Source of the DNA: Lolium rigidum
Lineage: Eukaryota; Streptophyta; Magnoliopsida; Poales; Poaceae
Reading direction: 5' to 3'
Length of the DNA stretch: 64,000 nucleotides
Assembly (NCBI RefSeq): GCF_022539505.1
Contig: NC_061514.1
Location: 332,985,090-333,049,089, forward strand
The notes under the pieces were generated by a model. That model worked only from the letters and a program-made list of their open reading frames with translations. It had not been told where the DNA came from and ran no database searches. Positions 1 to 11,156 of this stretch are shown one piece after another. Numbering within the stretch: the first letter of the stretch is position 1; every line of letters starts with the position of its first letter. A program made the position numbers and the translations under genes.

Positions 1-153
1 TTGGATTGGATCAACCACCTCCATCTTGGGAACTTGTGAGAACTCCTGATTTTGGTATGAATCATATTTACTGCTTGTACTTGATGTGAAACCATGCAAT
101 CTAGCTTTTGTATCTTATTGTCTGCCTTTAATTGCTATTGTTTTAGTGCTGCA

Positions 154-1075
154 ATGAATACACAAAGGCTAGAGCTTATTAGGAAGAGGAGAGAGGAAGA
201 CGATGAGGAGTTCATGTTCTTACTTTTACCAATATTGCACTATCACAAAAGGAGTAGAAGAGGGAAAGTAGAGAGAACGCAGCGGCATAGCTCCGTCTTG
301 TATGGCATGCAACGTGTTCAAGGAATCCTTGACGGACATGTTAAGAATTGCCGGGTAGCCTATAGGATGGAGCCACACATTTTTAGATCCTTAGCATCCT
401 ATCTTAGAAGAGAAAAATTATTGAAGGACAAAAGGATTAAGGTTGAAGAAAAACTGGCTATTTTCCTCTACATGTTGTCACACAATGCCTCTTTCGAAGA
501 CCTACAATTGGAGTTCCAACACAGCAACCGTACCTTCCACAAGTGCATAAGAGAGTTCTTCAACATCATCCCTGTCCTAAGTAGGCGATTTCTGAAGCCT
601 CCCATTATTGACCATCCTCATCCAAGAATAGTTGATGGAGGATACGCAAACACGGAAAAATTCCTCGCCCCATACCGTGGCGTGCGGTATCACTTGAAGG
701 AATGGGGCCATGGACACCATCGCCCACAAAACTACCAAGAGTTATTTAATCACCGTCACGCTCTGATGCGAAACGAGTGTGGAAAGGAACATAGGAATAC
801 TAAAGAAGAGGTTTCCTATCCTACATGTTGCCACGTTTCACAAACCGAACAACCAAGTGAAGATCCCTGCGGCTACTGCAATCTTCCACAACATAATCAG
901 AAGTCAACATGGTGACGAAGAGTGGCTTGACCATGAAGATGAAGACCTTATTCCTGTTGCTAACCATGTTGATTTGCCCAATGGAGATGATAACCACCAA
1001 GGACACAACCTTGCGGGCAATAACTTGAGAGATCAAATAGCAATGCAGATGTGGAATGATTTCCAACATGATTAG
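154..1075 (+). pseudogene. PIF/Harbinger (DDE_Tnp_4-type) transposase, broken
   Basis: Remnant of a Harbinger/HARBI1-like nuclease. The N-terminal part (charged start, then a helix-turn-helix-like region around ILDGHVKNCRVAYRM and LSHNASFEDLQLEFQHS) reads to about nt 630, where it jumps straight to VDGGYANTEKFLAPYRGVRYH. In the family these segments are separated by the stretch holding the first two catalytic aspartates, so that stretch appears deleted. A frameshift near nt 775 then moves the C-terminal block (ERNIGILKKRFPIL, with the third acidic residue, then FHKPNNQVKIPAATA) into another frame ending at 1075. I chose the ATG at 154 because it follows a splice-acceptor-like TTTTAG; an in-frame ATG at 94 lies upstream. 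Sense neighbour of the Myb/SANT gene, the usual two-gene Harbinger arrangement. It cannot encode an active nuclease. Family call is confident, exact start is not. Confidence 0.85.
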
Positions 1076-1284
1076 CTCTTGTATCATGTAGTAGTAATTT
1101 GTTAATGTAATAATGGAATCAATGTACTATGTTTTGTCGGAGAATAAGTTCTTATGTTTGCCACTATGTTTGTAATGGACTGAGAGTATTATGGTTCCTG
1201 TCTTATGTTTGCCATTATTCATGTCCACTAGTAATTCTTATTCCTGTTTTATGTTTGCCTTTTTAGTCTAACGGTATTATTCTT

Positions 1285-2684
1285 ATGACAACAGATATGA
1301 AGCCGACTTTGCATCCAGTGGGCACACCCAAGTTCAACTTGAAAAAAGCTGCTCTTGGTGTGAGAAAAACTCCACCGACCAATAAGAAAAGGAAATCTCC
1401 GAAAGGTACTATTTGTGTATGGCTATACTGTGATATAGAGCAACAAATTCTTTGATGAATCATGTCAAGTTTTGACTAACACCTTACTTATTTTGTTCAG
1501 CAACGAAAGCAAGAGCCCAATGGAATTTGGGGCTTGAGAAATCTCTGATCGATATACTTCATGAGCATAATAATGACTATTACAGAGCACAAAATGGATG
1601 GAGTGGGGACACTTGGAATCGAATGACGCAATTATTCCAGGAACGTAATCCGCATGTGAACTTCGTCAAATCCCAGCTACAAGATAAAGAAAAAGAACTC
1701 AAGAGAGAATACAAGATGCTCAAGGAAGCACGGATGCAAAGTGGCGCTGGTTGGGATGAGAAGACCTGCATGATAGTTGCTGAGAAGGCTTTGTGGGATA
1801 ATCTAGAAATCGTAAGCTTCCGTTTCTCCATTCTTATACTTGGTCACAAGCTTCATAATAAGCTTAGACTCATTGTTTCCTCTCACCATTCTTTTGTAGT
1901 CCTTTCCAAGAATTGGGAAATTCAAGAGAAATGGCTTTCCTATGTATGATTCTCTTGGAGATCTATATGATGGTTAGTGCACTGATGTTAACTTGTGCAA
2001 TTGCTATCATATTCCTGTAATGCTCGGAGATCTGTATTATGGTTACTATACTGATGTTAACTTGTATACATAGGCCAAATAGCTGAGGGGAATCACAATT
2101 TCACTTCAAGCTCTAAGGCATCTCAACTTGATGAAGAGTTTGAAGATGAGAGAGTGCAAGAAGGCGTGTCCGAATTTGATGAGGACTTGCAAATTCCGGA
2201 TGAAGACCCTACGAAAAGAAAGATGAGGGCACGGGAAGTTCAACCAGTACGAGGTAATTCCCTTCGAGCCAAGACTAAATATATTTAACAAATTGTATCA
2301 AGTCTATATTAACATTTGCAATTGCTGAATCTAGTGAATGTTGGTGAAAGAATGGAGAAGAAGGCAACTGGTGTACCAAAGAAAATTCCTCCAAAGGAAT
2401 TAAAGAAGCCTGTTAAGAGCGATGAAATGGTGCTAGTAGTAGACAGGTATATGAAGATGAAAGAAAAACAAGCAGAAGATGAGAAGGCCGAGTCGAGTAC
2501 ATTCTCCATTGCCAAGTGCATTGCAGCTGTAAACAAAATCCAAGACTTCACCCGTCAAGAGAGAGTTAAGGCTTCAAAAGTCTTCAAAAGTCTTGAAAAC
2601 CGCGAGACCTTCCTCACTTGGGTCACTGAAGACGAGGAGTCAGCTATCATGTGGCTCCGGGGTGAGCTGCAAGAGTTGACTTGA
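1285..2684 (+). CDS. Harbinger-associated Myb/SANT-like protein, five exons, reading frame intact
   Basis: Exons inferred from splice sites: 1285-1405, 1501-1811, 1900-1972, 2074-2253 and 2335-2684. Introns begin GT and end AG, and the frame continues across all four junctions, giving 1035 nt (344 aa plus stop). The product starts MTTDMKPTLHPVGTPKF, has a basic stretch (TNKKRKSPKATKAR), then a trihelix/Myb-SANT-like domain at about residues 45-140 (WNLGLEKSLIDILHEHN, NGWSGDTWNRM, GAGWDEKTCMI). A DSLGDLYDGQIAEG-type linker, an acidic region and a lysine-rich C-terminal helical part follow. In Harbinger transposons the second protein binds DNA and helps bring the transposase into the nucleus and onto the terminal repeats. 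Here the companion transposase is dead, so any function would be in trans. The exon model is from inspection only and transcription is unknown. A domesticated host gene cannot be excluded. Confidence 0.75.
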
Positions 2685-3112
2685 GGTATGTGTATGTACC
2701 ATTTTACCTTCTTCATATGCCCTGTTTTCTTCTTTTGATCCATAGTCAGTAGTTCCTTGTAACAATCCTGTAATAACATTAGCTCATTTAGTGGACATGG
2801 CATGGCCGCATGGGATTGGCTGGCGTAGTTGCAGTTAAGCATGGCTCTGCTTCCTGCCTAACATTGACAGCTGAGATGCATCGAAACTTGATAACAATTC
2901 CTTACTGACCAGTGATAATGGTTCAGTTCAAGCCTGCTGCCAGAATTCCTTACTGATCAGCGAAGCGTGCGGTGCTAGTTGGTTTCCTATTTTGCAAAGA
3001 CGGTGCCTCGTTGTGATACCTTTACCACTATGTACGAGTGCACATGCAAGGAGGGGGAGGAGGAGGCAGTACTGGCTAGCTGAGGTATAGCCCATCAGCT
3101 GTCTGAAAGGTG
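2685..3112. other. 3' flank of the first Harbinger, no gene seen
   Basis: No coding signal. It presumably holds the 3' untranslated region and the right end of the first Harbinger, but I could not recognise a terminal inverted repeat, and its left end lies outside the window. Confidence 0.4.
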
Positions 3113-3432
3113 TAAGGGCATCTTCAACGCGGCCACTCAAATTGGACGCGTTGGCCCGTTTGAATAGGGTTTGGGCGGCCGCGCGGACAGGCGGATCTGG
3201 CCGACGGTCTGTTTGAGTCACGCACTGCGTCCAACGCGCGGACGCACCGCGAAAGTCAAAGATAACAAAAAATTAAGAAAAACAAAAACAAAAACAAATT
3301 AAATTTAAACTACAGCTCATTTAAACTTAGCCCTATTTTGGGTAACTTTTACACAAAAGAAAGCCCTATATGGGCTTTAAATTAAAAAAAAGGGAAACCC
3401 TAGTCTAGGGTTTGGGACGCGGTGGCCACCGG

Positions 3433-3530
3433 TGCGCCACCCTACTCCCAGTAGTACTCGTCGCCGTCGTCGTCGATGAGGATGATGCCCCCCGACGGCG
3501 ACGCGCTGTTTCGGCTGGACACTGGTGCGC
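3433..3530 (-). repeat. 93-bp duplicated segment of H2 with an acidic ORF tail
   Basis: TGCGCCACCCTACTCCCAG begins at 3433, and a matching segment begins at 10152 on the other side of element E1. The E1 target duplication (TGCGC at 3526-3530 and 10152-10156) sits where the two copies would join. Before E1 inserted, H2 therefore had at least a partial tandem duplication of about 93 bp. On the minus strand each copy encodes an acidic tail with DGDEYYWE followed by a stop, apparently the C-terminus of a second, lost H2 ORF running opposite to the transposase. Confidence 0.6.
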
Positions 3531-4899
3531 TGATGCGTGCAGTCGACACGTCCGTTGGGAACCCCAAGAGGAAGGTGTGATGCGTACAGTAGCAAGTTTT
3601 TCCTCAGAAAGAAACCAAGGTTTATCGAAACAGGAGGAGCCAAGAAGCACGTCGAAGGTTGATGACGGCGGGATATAGTGCGGCGCAACACCAGGGATTC
3701 CGGCGCCAACGTGGAACCTGCACAACACAACCAAAGTACTTTGCCCCAACGAAACAGTGAGGTTGTCAATCTCACCGGCTTGCTCGTAACAAAGGATTAG
3801 ATGTATAGTGTGGATGATGATTGTTTGCGAGAAAACGAGTAAAGAACAAGTATTGCGATGAGATTGTATTCGATGTAAGAATAGGACCGGGATCCACAGT
3901 TCACTAGAGGTGTCTCTCCCATAAGATAAATAGCATGTTGGGTGAACAAATTACAGTCGGGCAATTGACAAATAGAGAGGGCATGACAATGCACATACAT
4001 GATATGATAAGTATAGTGAGATTTAATTGGGCATTACGACAAAGTACATAGACCACTATCGAGCATAAATACTCCCTCTTGGAGTTAAGAGTAAAAACTT
4101 GGCCAGAGCCTCTGCTAATAACGGAGAGCATGCAAGATCATAAACAGCACATAGGTAATAGATTGATAATCAACATAACATAGTATTCTCTATCCATCGG
4201 ATCCCGACAAACACAACATATAGCATTACAGATAGATAATCTTGATCATGTTAGGCAGCTCACAAGATCCGACAATGAAGCACATAAGGAGAAGACGACC
4301 ATCTAGCTACTGCTATGGACCCATAGTCCAGGGGTGAACTACTCACTCATCACTCCGGAGGCGACCATGGCGGTGAAGAGTCCTCCGGGAGATGATTCCC
4401 CTCTCCGGCAGGGTGCCGGAGGCGATCTCCTCGAATCCCCCGAGATGGGATTGGCGGCGGCGGCGTCTCTGGAAGGTTTTCCGTATCGTGGCTCTCGGTA
4501 CTGGGGGTTTCGCGACGAAGACTATATGTAGGCGGAAGGGCAGGTCAGGGGGCCACACGAGGGCCCCACACAACAGGCCGGCGCGGCCAAGGCTTGGGCC
4601 GCGCCACCCTAGTGTGGCGCCACCTCGTGGCCCCACTTCGTAAGTCCTCCGGTCTTGTGGAAGCTTCGTGGAAAAATAGGCCCCTGGGCGTTGATTTCGT
4701 CCAATTCCGAGAATATTTCCTTACTAGGATTTTCGAAACCAAAAACAGCAGAAAACAAGAATCGGCTCTTCGGCATCTCGTTAATAGGTTAGTGCCTGAA
4801 AATGCATAAATATGACATAAAGTATGCATAAAACATGTAGATATCATCAATAATGTGGCATGGAACATAAGAAATTATCGATACGCTCTGAGACGTATC
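3531..4899 (-). repeat. E1 3' LTR, with an internal deletion
   Basis: 1369 bp against 1592 bp for the partner LTR at 8560-10151. The main difference is a missing block of about 230 bp at 4051-4066, where TAGACC runs directly into ACTATCGAGCAT; the partner has related TATC(C)GAGCAT motifs at both edges of the missing block (9081 and 9311). The terminal A expected at the LTR/polypurine-tract junction is also absent. ORFs in this LTR recur in every related LTR but show no recognisable protein and are not annotated. Confidence 0.85.
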
Positions 4900-7458
4900 G
4901 CATCCCCAAGCTTAGTTCCTGCTCGTCCCGAGCGGTAAACGATAACAAAGATAATTTCGGAGTGACATGCCATCATAACCTTGATCATACTATTGTAAGC
5001 ATATGTAATGAATGCAGCGATCAAAACAATGGTAATGACATGAGTAAACAAATGAATCATAAAGCAAAGACTTTTCATGGATAGTACTTTCAAGACAAGC
5101 ATCAATAAGTCTTGCATAAGAGTTAACTCATAAAGCAATAAATCAAAGTAAAGGTATTGAAGCAACACAAAGGAAGATTAAGTTTCAGCTGTTGATTTCA
5201 ACTTATAACATGTATATCTCATGGATATTGTCAATGTAAAGTAATATAACAAGTGCAATATGCAAGTATATATGAATCAATGCACAGTTCGCACAAGCGT
5301 TTGCTTCTTGAGGTGGAGAGAGATAGGTGAACTGACTCAACATAAAAGTAAAAGAAAGGCCCTTCGCAGAGGGAAGCATTGATTGCTATATTTGTGCTAG
5401 AGCTTTGGTTTTGAAAATAAGAAACAATTTTGTCAACGGTAGTAATAAAGCATATGTGTTATGTAAATTATATCTTACAAGTTGCAAGCCTCATGCATAG
5501 TATACTAATAGTGCCCGCACCTTGTCCTAATTAGCTTGGATTACCGGGATTGTCATCGCAATACACATGTTTTAACCAAGTGTCACAAAGGGGTACCTCT
5601 ATGACGCCTGTACAAAGGTCTAAGGAGAAAGCTCGCATTGGATTTCTCGCTTTTGATTATTCTCAACTTAGACATCCATATCGGGACAACATAGATAACA
5701 GATAATGGACTCCTCTTTAATGCATAAGCATGTAGCAACAATTAATGTTCTCATATGGATCATGGCTTTAGTTAGCGGCCCAATGTTTTTCTCTAACATT
5801 ATGCATGCTCTAACCATTAAATGAGTGGTAAATCTCCCTTACTTCAGACAAGACGGACATGCATAGCAACTCACATGATATTCAACAAAGAGTAGTTGAT
5901 GGCGTCCCCGTAAACATGGTTATCGCACAACAAACAACTTAATAAGAGATAAAGTGCATAAGTACATATTCAATACCACAATAGTTTTTAAGCTATTTGT
6001 CCCATGAGCTATATATTGCAAAGGTAAAGGATAGAAATTTTAAAGGTAGCACTCAAGCAATTTACTTTGGAATGGCGGAGAAATACCATGTAGTAGGTAG
6101 GTATGGTGGACACAAATGGCATAGTGGTTGGCTCAAGGATTTTGGATGCATGAGAAGTATTCCCTCTCGATACAAGGTTTAGGCTAGCAAGGTTATTTGA
6201 AACAAACACAAGGATGAACCGGTGCAGCAAAACTCACATAAAAGACATATTGTAAACATTATAAGACTCTACACCGTCTTCCTTGTTGTTCAAACTCAAT
6301 ACTAGAAATTATCTAGTCTTTAGAGAGACCAATTATGCAAACCAAATTTTAGCAAGCTCTATGTATTTCTTCATTAATAGGTGCAAAGTATATGATGCAA
6401 GAGCTTAAACATGAGCACAACAATTGCCAAGTATCAAATTATTCAAGACATTTTAGAATTACTACATGTAGCATTTCCCGATTCCAACCATATAACAATT
6501 TAACGAAGAAGATTCAACCTTCGCCATGAATACTATGAGTAAAGCCTAAGGACATATTTGTCCATATGCAACAGCGAGCGTGTCTCTCTCCCACACAATG
6601 AATGCTAGGATCCATTTTATTCAAACAAAAACAAAAACAAAAACAAAAACAAACCGACGCTCCAAGCAAAGCACATAAGATGTGATGGAATAAAAATATA
6701 GTTTCAGGGGAGGAACCTGATAATGTTGTCGATGAAGAAGGGGATGCCTTGGGCATCTCCAAGCTTAGACGCTTGAGTCTTCTTAAAATATGCAGGGGTG
6801 AACCACCGGGGCATCCCCAAGCTTAGAGCTTTCACTCTCCTTGATCATATCGTATCATCTCCCTCTCTTGATCCTTGAAAACTTCCTCCACACCAAACTC
6901 AAAACAACTCGTTAGAGGGTTAGTGCACAATTAAAATTTACATGTTCAGAGGTGACATAATCATTCTTAACACTTCTGTACATTGCACAAAGCTACTGAA
7001 AGTCAATGGAATAGAAAAATCCATCAAGCATAGCAAAACGAGCAATGCGAAATAAAAGGCAGAATCTGTCAAAACGAACAGTTCGTAAAGACAAATTTTA
7101 TTGAGGCACCAGACTTGCTCAGATGAAAATGCTCAAATTGAATGAAAGTTGCGTACATATCTGAGGATCACTCACGTAAATTGGCATAATTTTCTGAGTT
7201 ACCTACGATAGAATTAGGCCCGGATTCGTGACAACAAAGAAATCTGCTTCTGCGCAGATAATCCAAATCTAGTATGAACCTTACTATCAACGACTTACTT
7301 GGCACAACAATGCACAAAACTAAGATAAGGAGAGGTTGCTACAGTAGTAACAACTTCCAAGACTCAAATATAAAATAAAAGTACTGTAGTAAAAACATGG
7401 GTTGTCTCCCATAAGCGCTTTTCTTTAACGCCTTTCAGCTAGGCGCAGAAAGTGTATA
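4900..7458 (-). other. E1 long 3' noncoding region with polypurine tract
   Basis: About 2.5 kb with no credible ORF. It begins next to the 3' LTR with the polypurine tract CTAAGCTTGGGGATGC (minus strand, 4900-4915). Near-copies of the same 16-mer lie at 6753-6768 and 6811-6826. An AAAAC repeat lies at about 6626-6654. The region is collinear with 61560-64000 (E3) and partly with 40392-42880 (E2), so it is a conserved part of the family, not random filler. Confidence 0.75.
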
Positions 7459-8330
7459 TCAAGTGTTGTCGAGAGATGGAGCATCGACATTACCTTGGGC
7501 TTTACCCTTACCTTTCTTGTTCTTTTTCTTACTCTTTGATTTAGGGAATATATGTCTACCCCCGGGTGTAGAGGTGAATTTTAGGGTGCCTTCTCCCATA
7601 TCTATGACTGCTCCCAGTAGTTTCAGACGAGGATCTTCCGAGTGTGATTTGTCCTGTTCCTCGCACATTCAATAACAAGATAATCAATGGATATTGTTCT
7701 CCCAAGAACGGTTGTATGCACACCCGCAGCTATTTCTTTAGGAATTATAACAGAGTTATCAATAAGAGTTATTCCTTCTCCCCTTCAACGAATCCCCAAA
7801 GTTTCAAAGATTCATGAATACTCTTAGGCATTAGGCAAAATTCGGACATAATATCACAATTGGCATAAAGAGTTTGGTCACCGATAACAATTTTAATAGT
7901 AGAATCCCATAATGAAGGTTCGAGTTCACTAAAACTTGATCAAGACGGTTACGAACATATCTATAATTTTCATTCAAGCGAGATGCACTTGTCTCAAGAG
8001 TGTTTAATCTATTATAAATGCTAATAAGGGCTGAATCAAAGTTATTAGCTGAATCATGTGATGCAACCAACTTCTTTATGGCATTAAAAGCTTGATCCCC
8101 ATTGCAATGAAGGAAATCTCCTCCCACTACAGCATCCAAGGCATATCTATAGCGAATCATAAGACCAAAATAAAAATTACTAAGGAGCAAACTTAGGGTC
8201 ATTTGAGGTTCAACTTTTCGATAAGAAGTAAAAATTCGGACCAAGCATCTTTAAAACTCTCCTCATCCCCTTGTTTAAAAGTGAAGACTAATTCCTCAGG
8301 TGAAGAAGTAACAGGTGCAGAACTAGACAT
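7459..8330 (-). pseudogene. E1 gag-protease ORF, frameshifted
   Basis: The start ATG (MSSSAPVTSSPEELVFTFKQ) follows the 5' LTR and PBS. The gag-like part (DEESFKDAWS; LSLLLSNFYFGL; ALDAVVGGDFLH) is a short version of the plant gypsy retrotransposon gag domain. A retropepsin-like segment follows, then a lysine-rich tail ending at 7459. Frameshifts lie near 8245, within about 7890-7930, and near 7640. The third is at the same position as a frameshift in E3. The protease active-site loop reads CDIMSEFCLMP, so the aspartate is present but the glycine of the usual D-T/S/L-G motif is not. The reading frame stops before any polymerase. Confidence 0.75.
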
Positions 8331-8530
8331 GGTAACAAAAGTAAAATGCAAGTAACTAATTTTTTGTGTTTTTGATATAGAGTGCAAGACAGTAAATAAA
8401 GTAAAGCTAGCAACTAATTTTTTTGTGTTTTGATATAATGCAGCAAACAAAGTAGTAAATAAAATAAAGCAAGACAAAAACAAAGTAAAGAGATTGGATT
8501 GTGGAGACTCCCTTGCAGCGTGTCTTGATC

Positions 8531-8548
8531 TCCCCGGCAACGGCGCCA
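8531..8548 (-). other. E1 primer-binding site (tRNA-Asp type)
   Basis: On the minus strand this reads TGGCGCCGTTGCCGGGGA, 11 nt after the 5' LTR end. It is complementary to the 3' end of plant tRNA-Asp(GUC) with CCA, as I recall that tRNA. The same 18-mer occurs in E3, and in E2 with one terminal mismatch. Confidence 0.8.
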
Positions 8549-8559
8549 GAAAAATAGCT

Positions 8560-10151
8560 TGATGCGTGCAGTCGACACGTCCGTTGGGAACCCCAAGAGG
8601 AAGGTGTGATTCGTACAATAGCAAGTTTTCCCTCAGAAAGAAACCAAGGTTTATCGAAACAGGAGGATCCAAGAAGCACGTCGAAGGTTGATGGCGGCGG
8701 GATGTAGTGCGGCGCAACACCAGGGATTCCGGCGCCAACGTGGAACCTGCACAACACAATCACAGAACTTTGCCCCAACGTAACAGTGAGGTTGTCAATC
8801 TCACCGGCTTGCTGTAACAATGGATTAGATGTATAGTGTGGATGATTATTGTTTGCAGAAAACAGTAGAACAAGTATTACAGTAGATTGTATTCGATGTA
8901 AAAGAATAGACCGGGGTCCACAGTTCACTAGAGGTGTCTCTCCCATAAGATAAATAGCATGTTGGGTGAACAAATTACAGTTGGGCAATTGACAAATAGA
9001 GAGGGCATGACCATGCACATACATGATATAATGAGTATAGTGAGATTTAATTGGGCATTACGACAAAGTACATAGACCGCTATCCGAGCATGCATCTATG
9101 CCTAAAAAGTCCACCTTCGAGGTTATCATCCGAACCCTTCCAAGTATTAAGTTGCAAACAATAGACAATTGCATTAAGTATGGTGCGTAATGTAATCAAT
9201 AACTACATCCTCGGACATAGCATCAATGTTTTATCCCTAGTGGCAACAAAACATCCACAACCTTAGAACTTTCCGTCACTGTCCCAGATTTAATGGAGGC
9301 ATGAACCCACTATCGAGCATAAATACTCCCTCTTGGAGTTAAGAGTAAAAACTTGGCCGAGCCTCTACTAATAACGGAGAGCATGCAAGATCATAAACAA
9401 CACATAGGTAATAGATTGATAATCAACATAACATAGTATTCTCTATCCATCGGATCCCGACAAACACAACATATAGCATTACAGATAGATGATCTTGATC
9501 ATGTTAGGCAGCTCACAAGATCCGACAATGAAGCACATAAGGAGAAGACGACCATCTAGCTACTGCTATGGACCCATAGTCCAGGGGTGAACTACTCACT
9601 CATCACTCCGGAGGAGACCATGGCGGTGAAGAGTCCTCCGGGAGATGATTCCCCTCTCCGGCAGGGTGCCGGAGGCGATCTCCCGAATCCCCCGAGATGG
9701 GATTGGCGGCGGCGGCGTCTCCGTAAGGTTTTCCGTATCGTGGCTCTCGGTACTGGGGTTTCGCGACGAAGACTATATGTAGGCGGAAGGGCAGGTCAGG
9801 GGGCCACACGAGGGCCCCACACAACAGGCCGGCGCGACCAAGGCTTGGGCCGCGCCGCCCTAGTGTGGCGCCACCTCATGGCCCCACTTCGTAAGTCCTC
9901 CGGTCTTCTGGAAGCTTCGTGGAAAAATAGGCCCCTGGGCGTTGATTTCGTCCAATTCCGAGAATATTTCCTTACTAGGATTTCTGAAACCAAAAACAAG
10001 CAGAAAACAACAACTGGCTCTTCGGCATCTCGTTAATAGGTTAGTACCGGAAAATGCATAAATATGACACAAAGTATGCATAAAACATGTAGATATCATC
10101 AATAATGTGGCATGGAACATAAGAAATTATCGATACGTCGGAGACGTATCA
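8560..10151 (-). repeat. E1 5' LTR
   Basis: 1592 bp, TGATACGTC...GCATCA in element orientation. Runs from the target duplication at 10152-10156 to just upstream of the PBS. It is the undeleted partner of 3531-4899 and belongs to the same LTR subtype ('B') as 43753-45351 and 58786-60384. Confidence 0.87.
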
Positions 10152-11156
10152 TGCGCCACCCTACTCCCAGTAGTACTCGTCGCCGTCGTCGTTGATGAGC
10201 GTCCTCCATTTCTTACCCGGTCCCGCAAGTCAGGGACAGCGAAATCGACCGCTTGGATTTGCTTCTTTTTCCCCTTCTTTGCTGCCCTAGTGCAACGCCA
10301 CCACCCCAACCCCACCCGCCGCCGTCCCGCCGCAGCGCCGCAGTAGTCGCCGTCGGCTCCGTTGTCGCCACGCGGGAGAGCAGGATCGTACTCGGGCTTT
10401 GCTCCGCCGCATACCTGCCGGCTGTTTTGGGGCCAAACGTTGTCGGTTGCGCCGCCCTTCCGCGCCGCCCACGACCTGTTCGGTCAATTGCGCCGGTAGG
10501 TTTCTTCTCCTGTTTTCGGCGCTATTTGTGTGCGGCCCTTGATCAACGGTTCGTACCCACGCAGATGGAGATGCGGCATATGGTGGAGAAGTTCCGAGCG
10601 GAGGTCGTTGACTCCTCTTCGGACGACGAGTCCGATCAGTCGGCGCAAACATTTGCAACTACTGCGGCCTCCATGATCCACGAGTTCATCTCAAACCCGG
10701 GGCTGGTGCACCGGGGCTCTGTGAAGGGGCGCTCCAAAAACCTGCTGCGCAACGGAGTGGCAGGGTAGGCCCGCCTCCACAAGGACTACTTCCACCTCAC
10801 CAATCTGGTGTTCCCGGAAAAAGTGTTCCGGCGCCGGTACAGGATGTCAAGGGACCTGTTCTTGGTCATTCTACGCGGCGTCAGAAACTACGACCCCTAC
10901 TTCCAATGCAGGCCCGATGCAACATGTGCGCTAGGCTTCACCACCTGCCAAAAATGTTCTGCGGCTATTCGCATGCTCTCATATGGAATGGCTGCGGATA
11001 TATTCGATGAGTATCTTCGAATGGGTGAGAGCACCTGCCTTGACGCCATGTACAGGTTTTGCTGAGCCGTGATTGCCGTGTTCGGACAGTATTACTGTAG
11101 GGAGCCAACTGTTGAGGATACAAGGCGGCTCCTGTCTATCAACGAGTCTAGAGGGT

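Larger units (their letters stand above)
3531..10151 (-). mobile_element. LTR retrotransposon E1, complete, non-autonomous (gag-protease only)
   Basis: Bounded by TGATGCGTGC on the left and GACGTATCA on the right with a perfect 5-bp target duplication TGCGC. In its own (minus) orientation: 5' LTR 10151-8560, tRNA-Asp-type primer-binding site, a short gag-protease ORF (8330-7459), about 2.5 kb of noncoding sequence, a polypurine tract and the 3' LTR (4899-3531). No reverse transcriptase, RNase H or integrase motif occurs in any frame, so it needs an autonomous partner. Organisation resembles the class called TR-GAG/LARD. E3 matches it along its visible length and E2 matches it partly. Confidence 0.88.

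Noticed and set aside
6600..6660. Repeated AAAAC units as a possible CRISPR-like or regulatory array
   Set aside because: A simple-sequence repeat of a few units in noncoding LTR-element DNA, present with different lengths in E2 and E3.
8199..9024. Recurring ORFs (for example MCCAGSTLAPESLVL..., MYVHGHALSICQLP...) seen in several places
   Set aside because: They all lie inside LTR sequence at matching positions in E1, E2 and E3. Conservation reflects shared LTRs, and there is no domain or codon-level signal.
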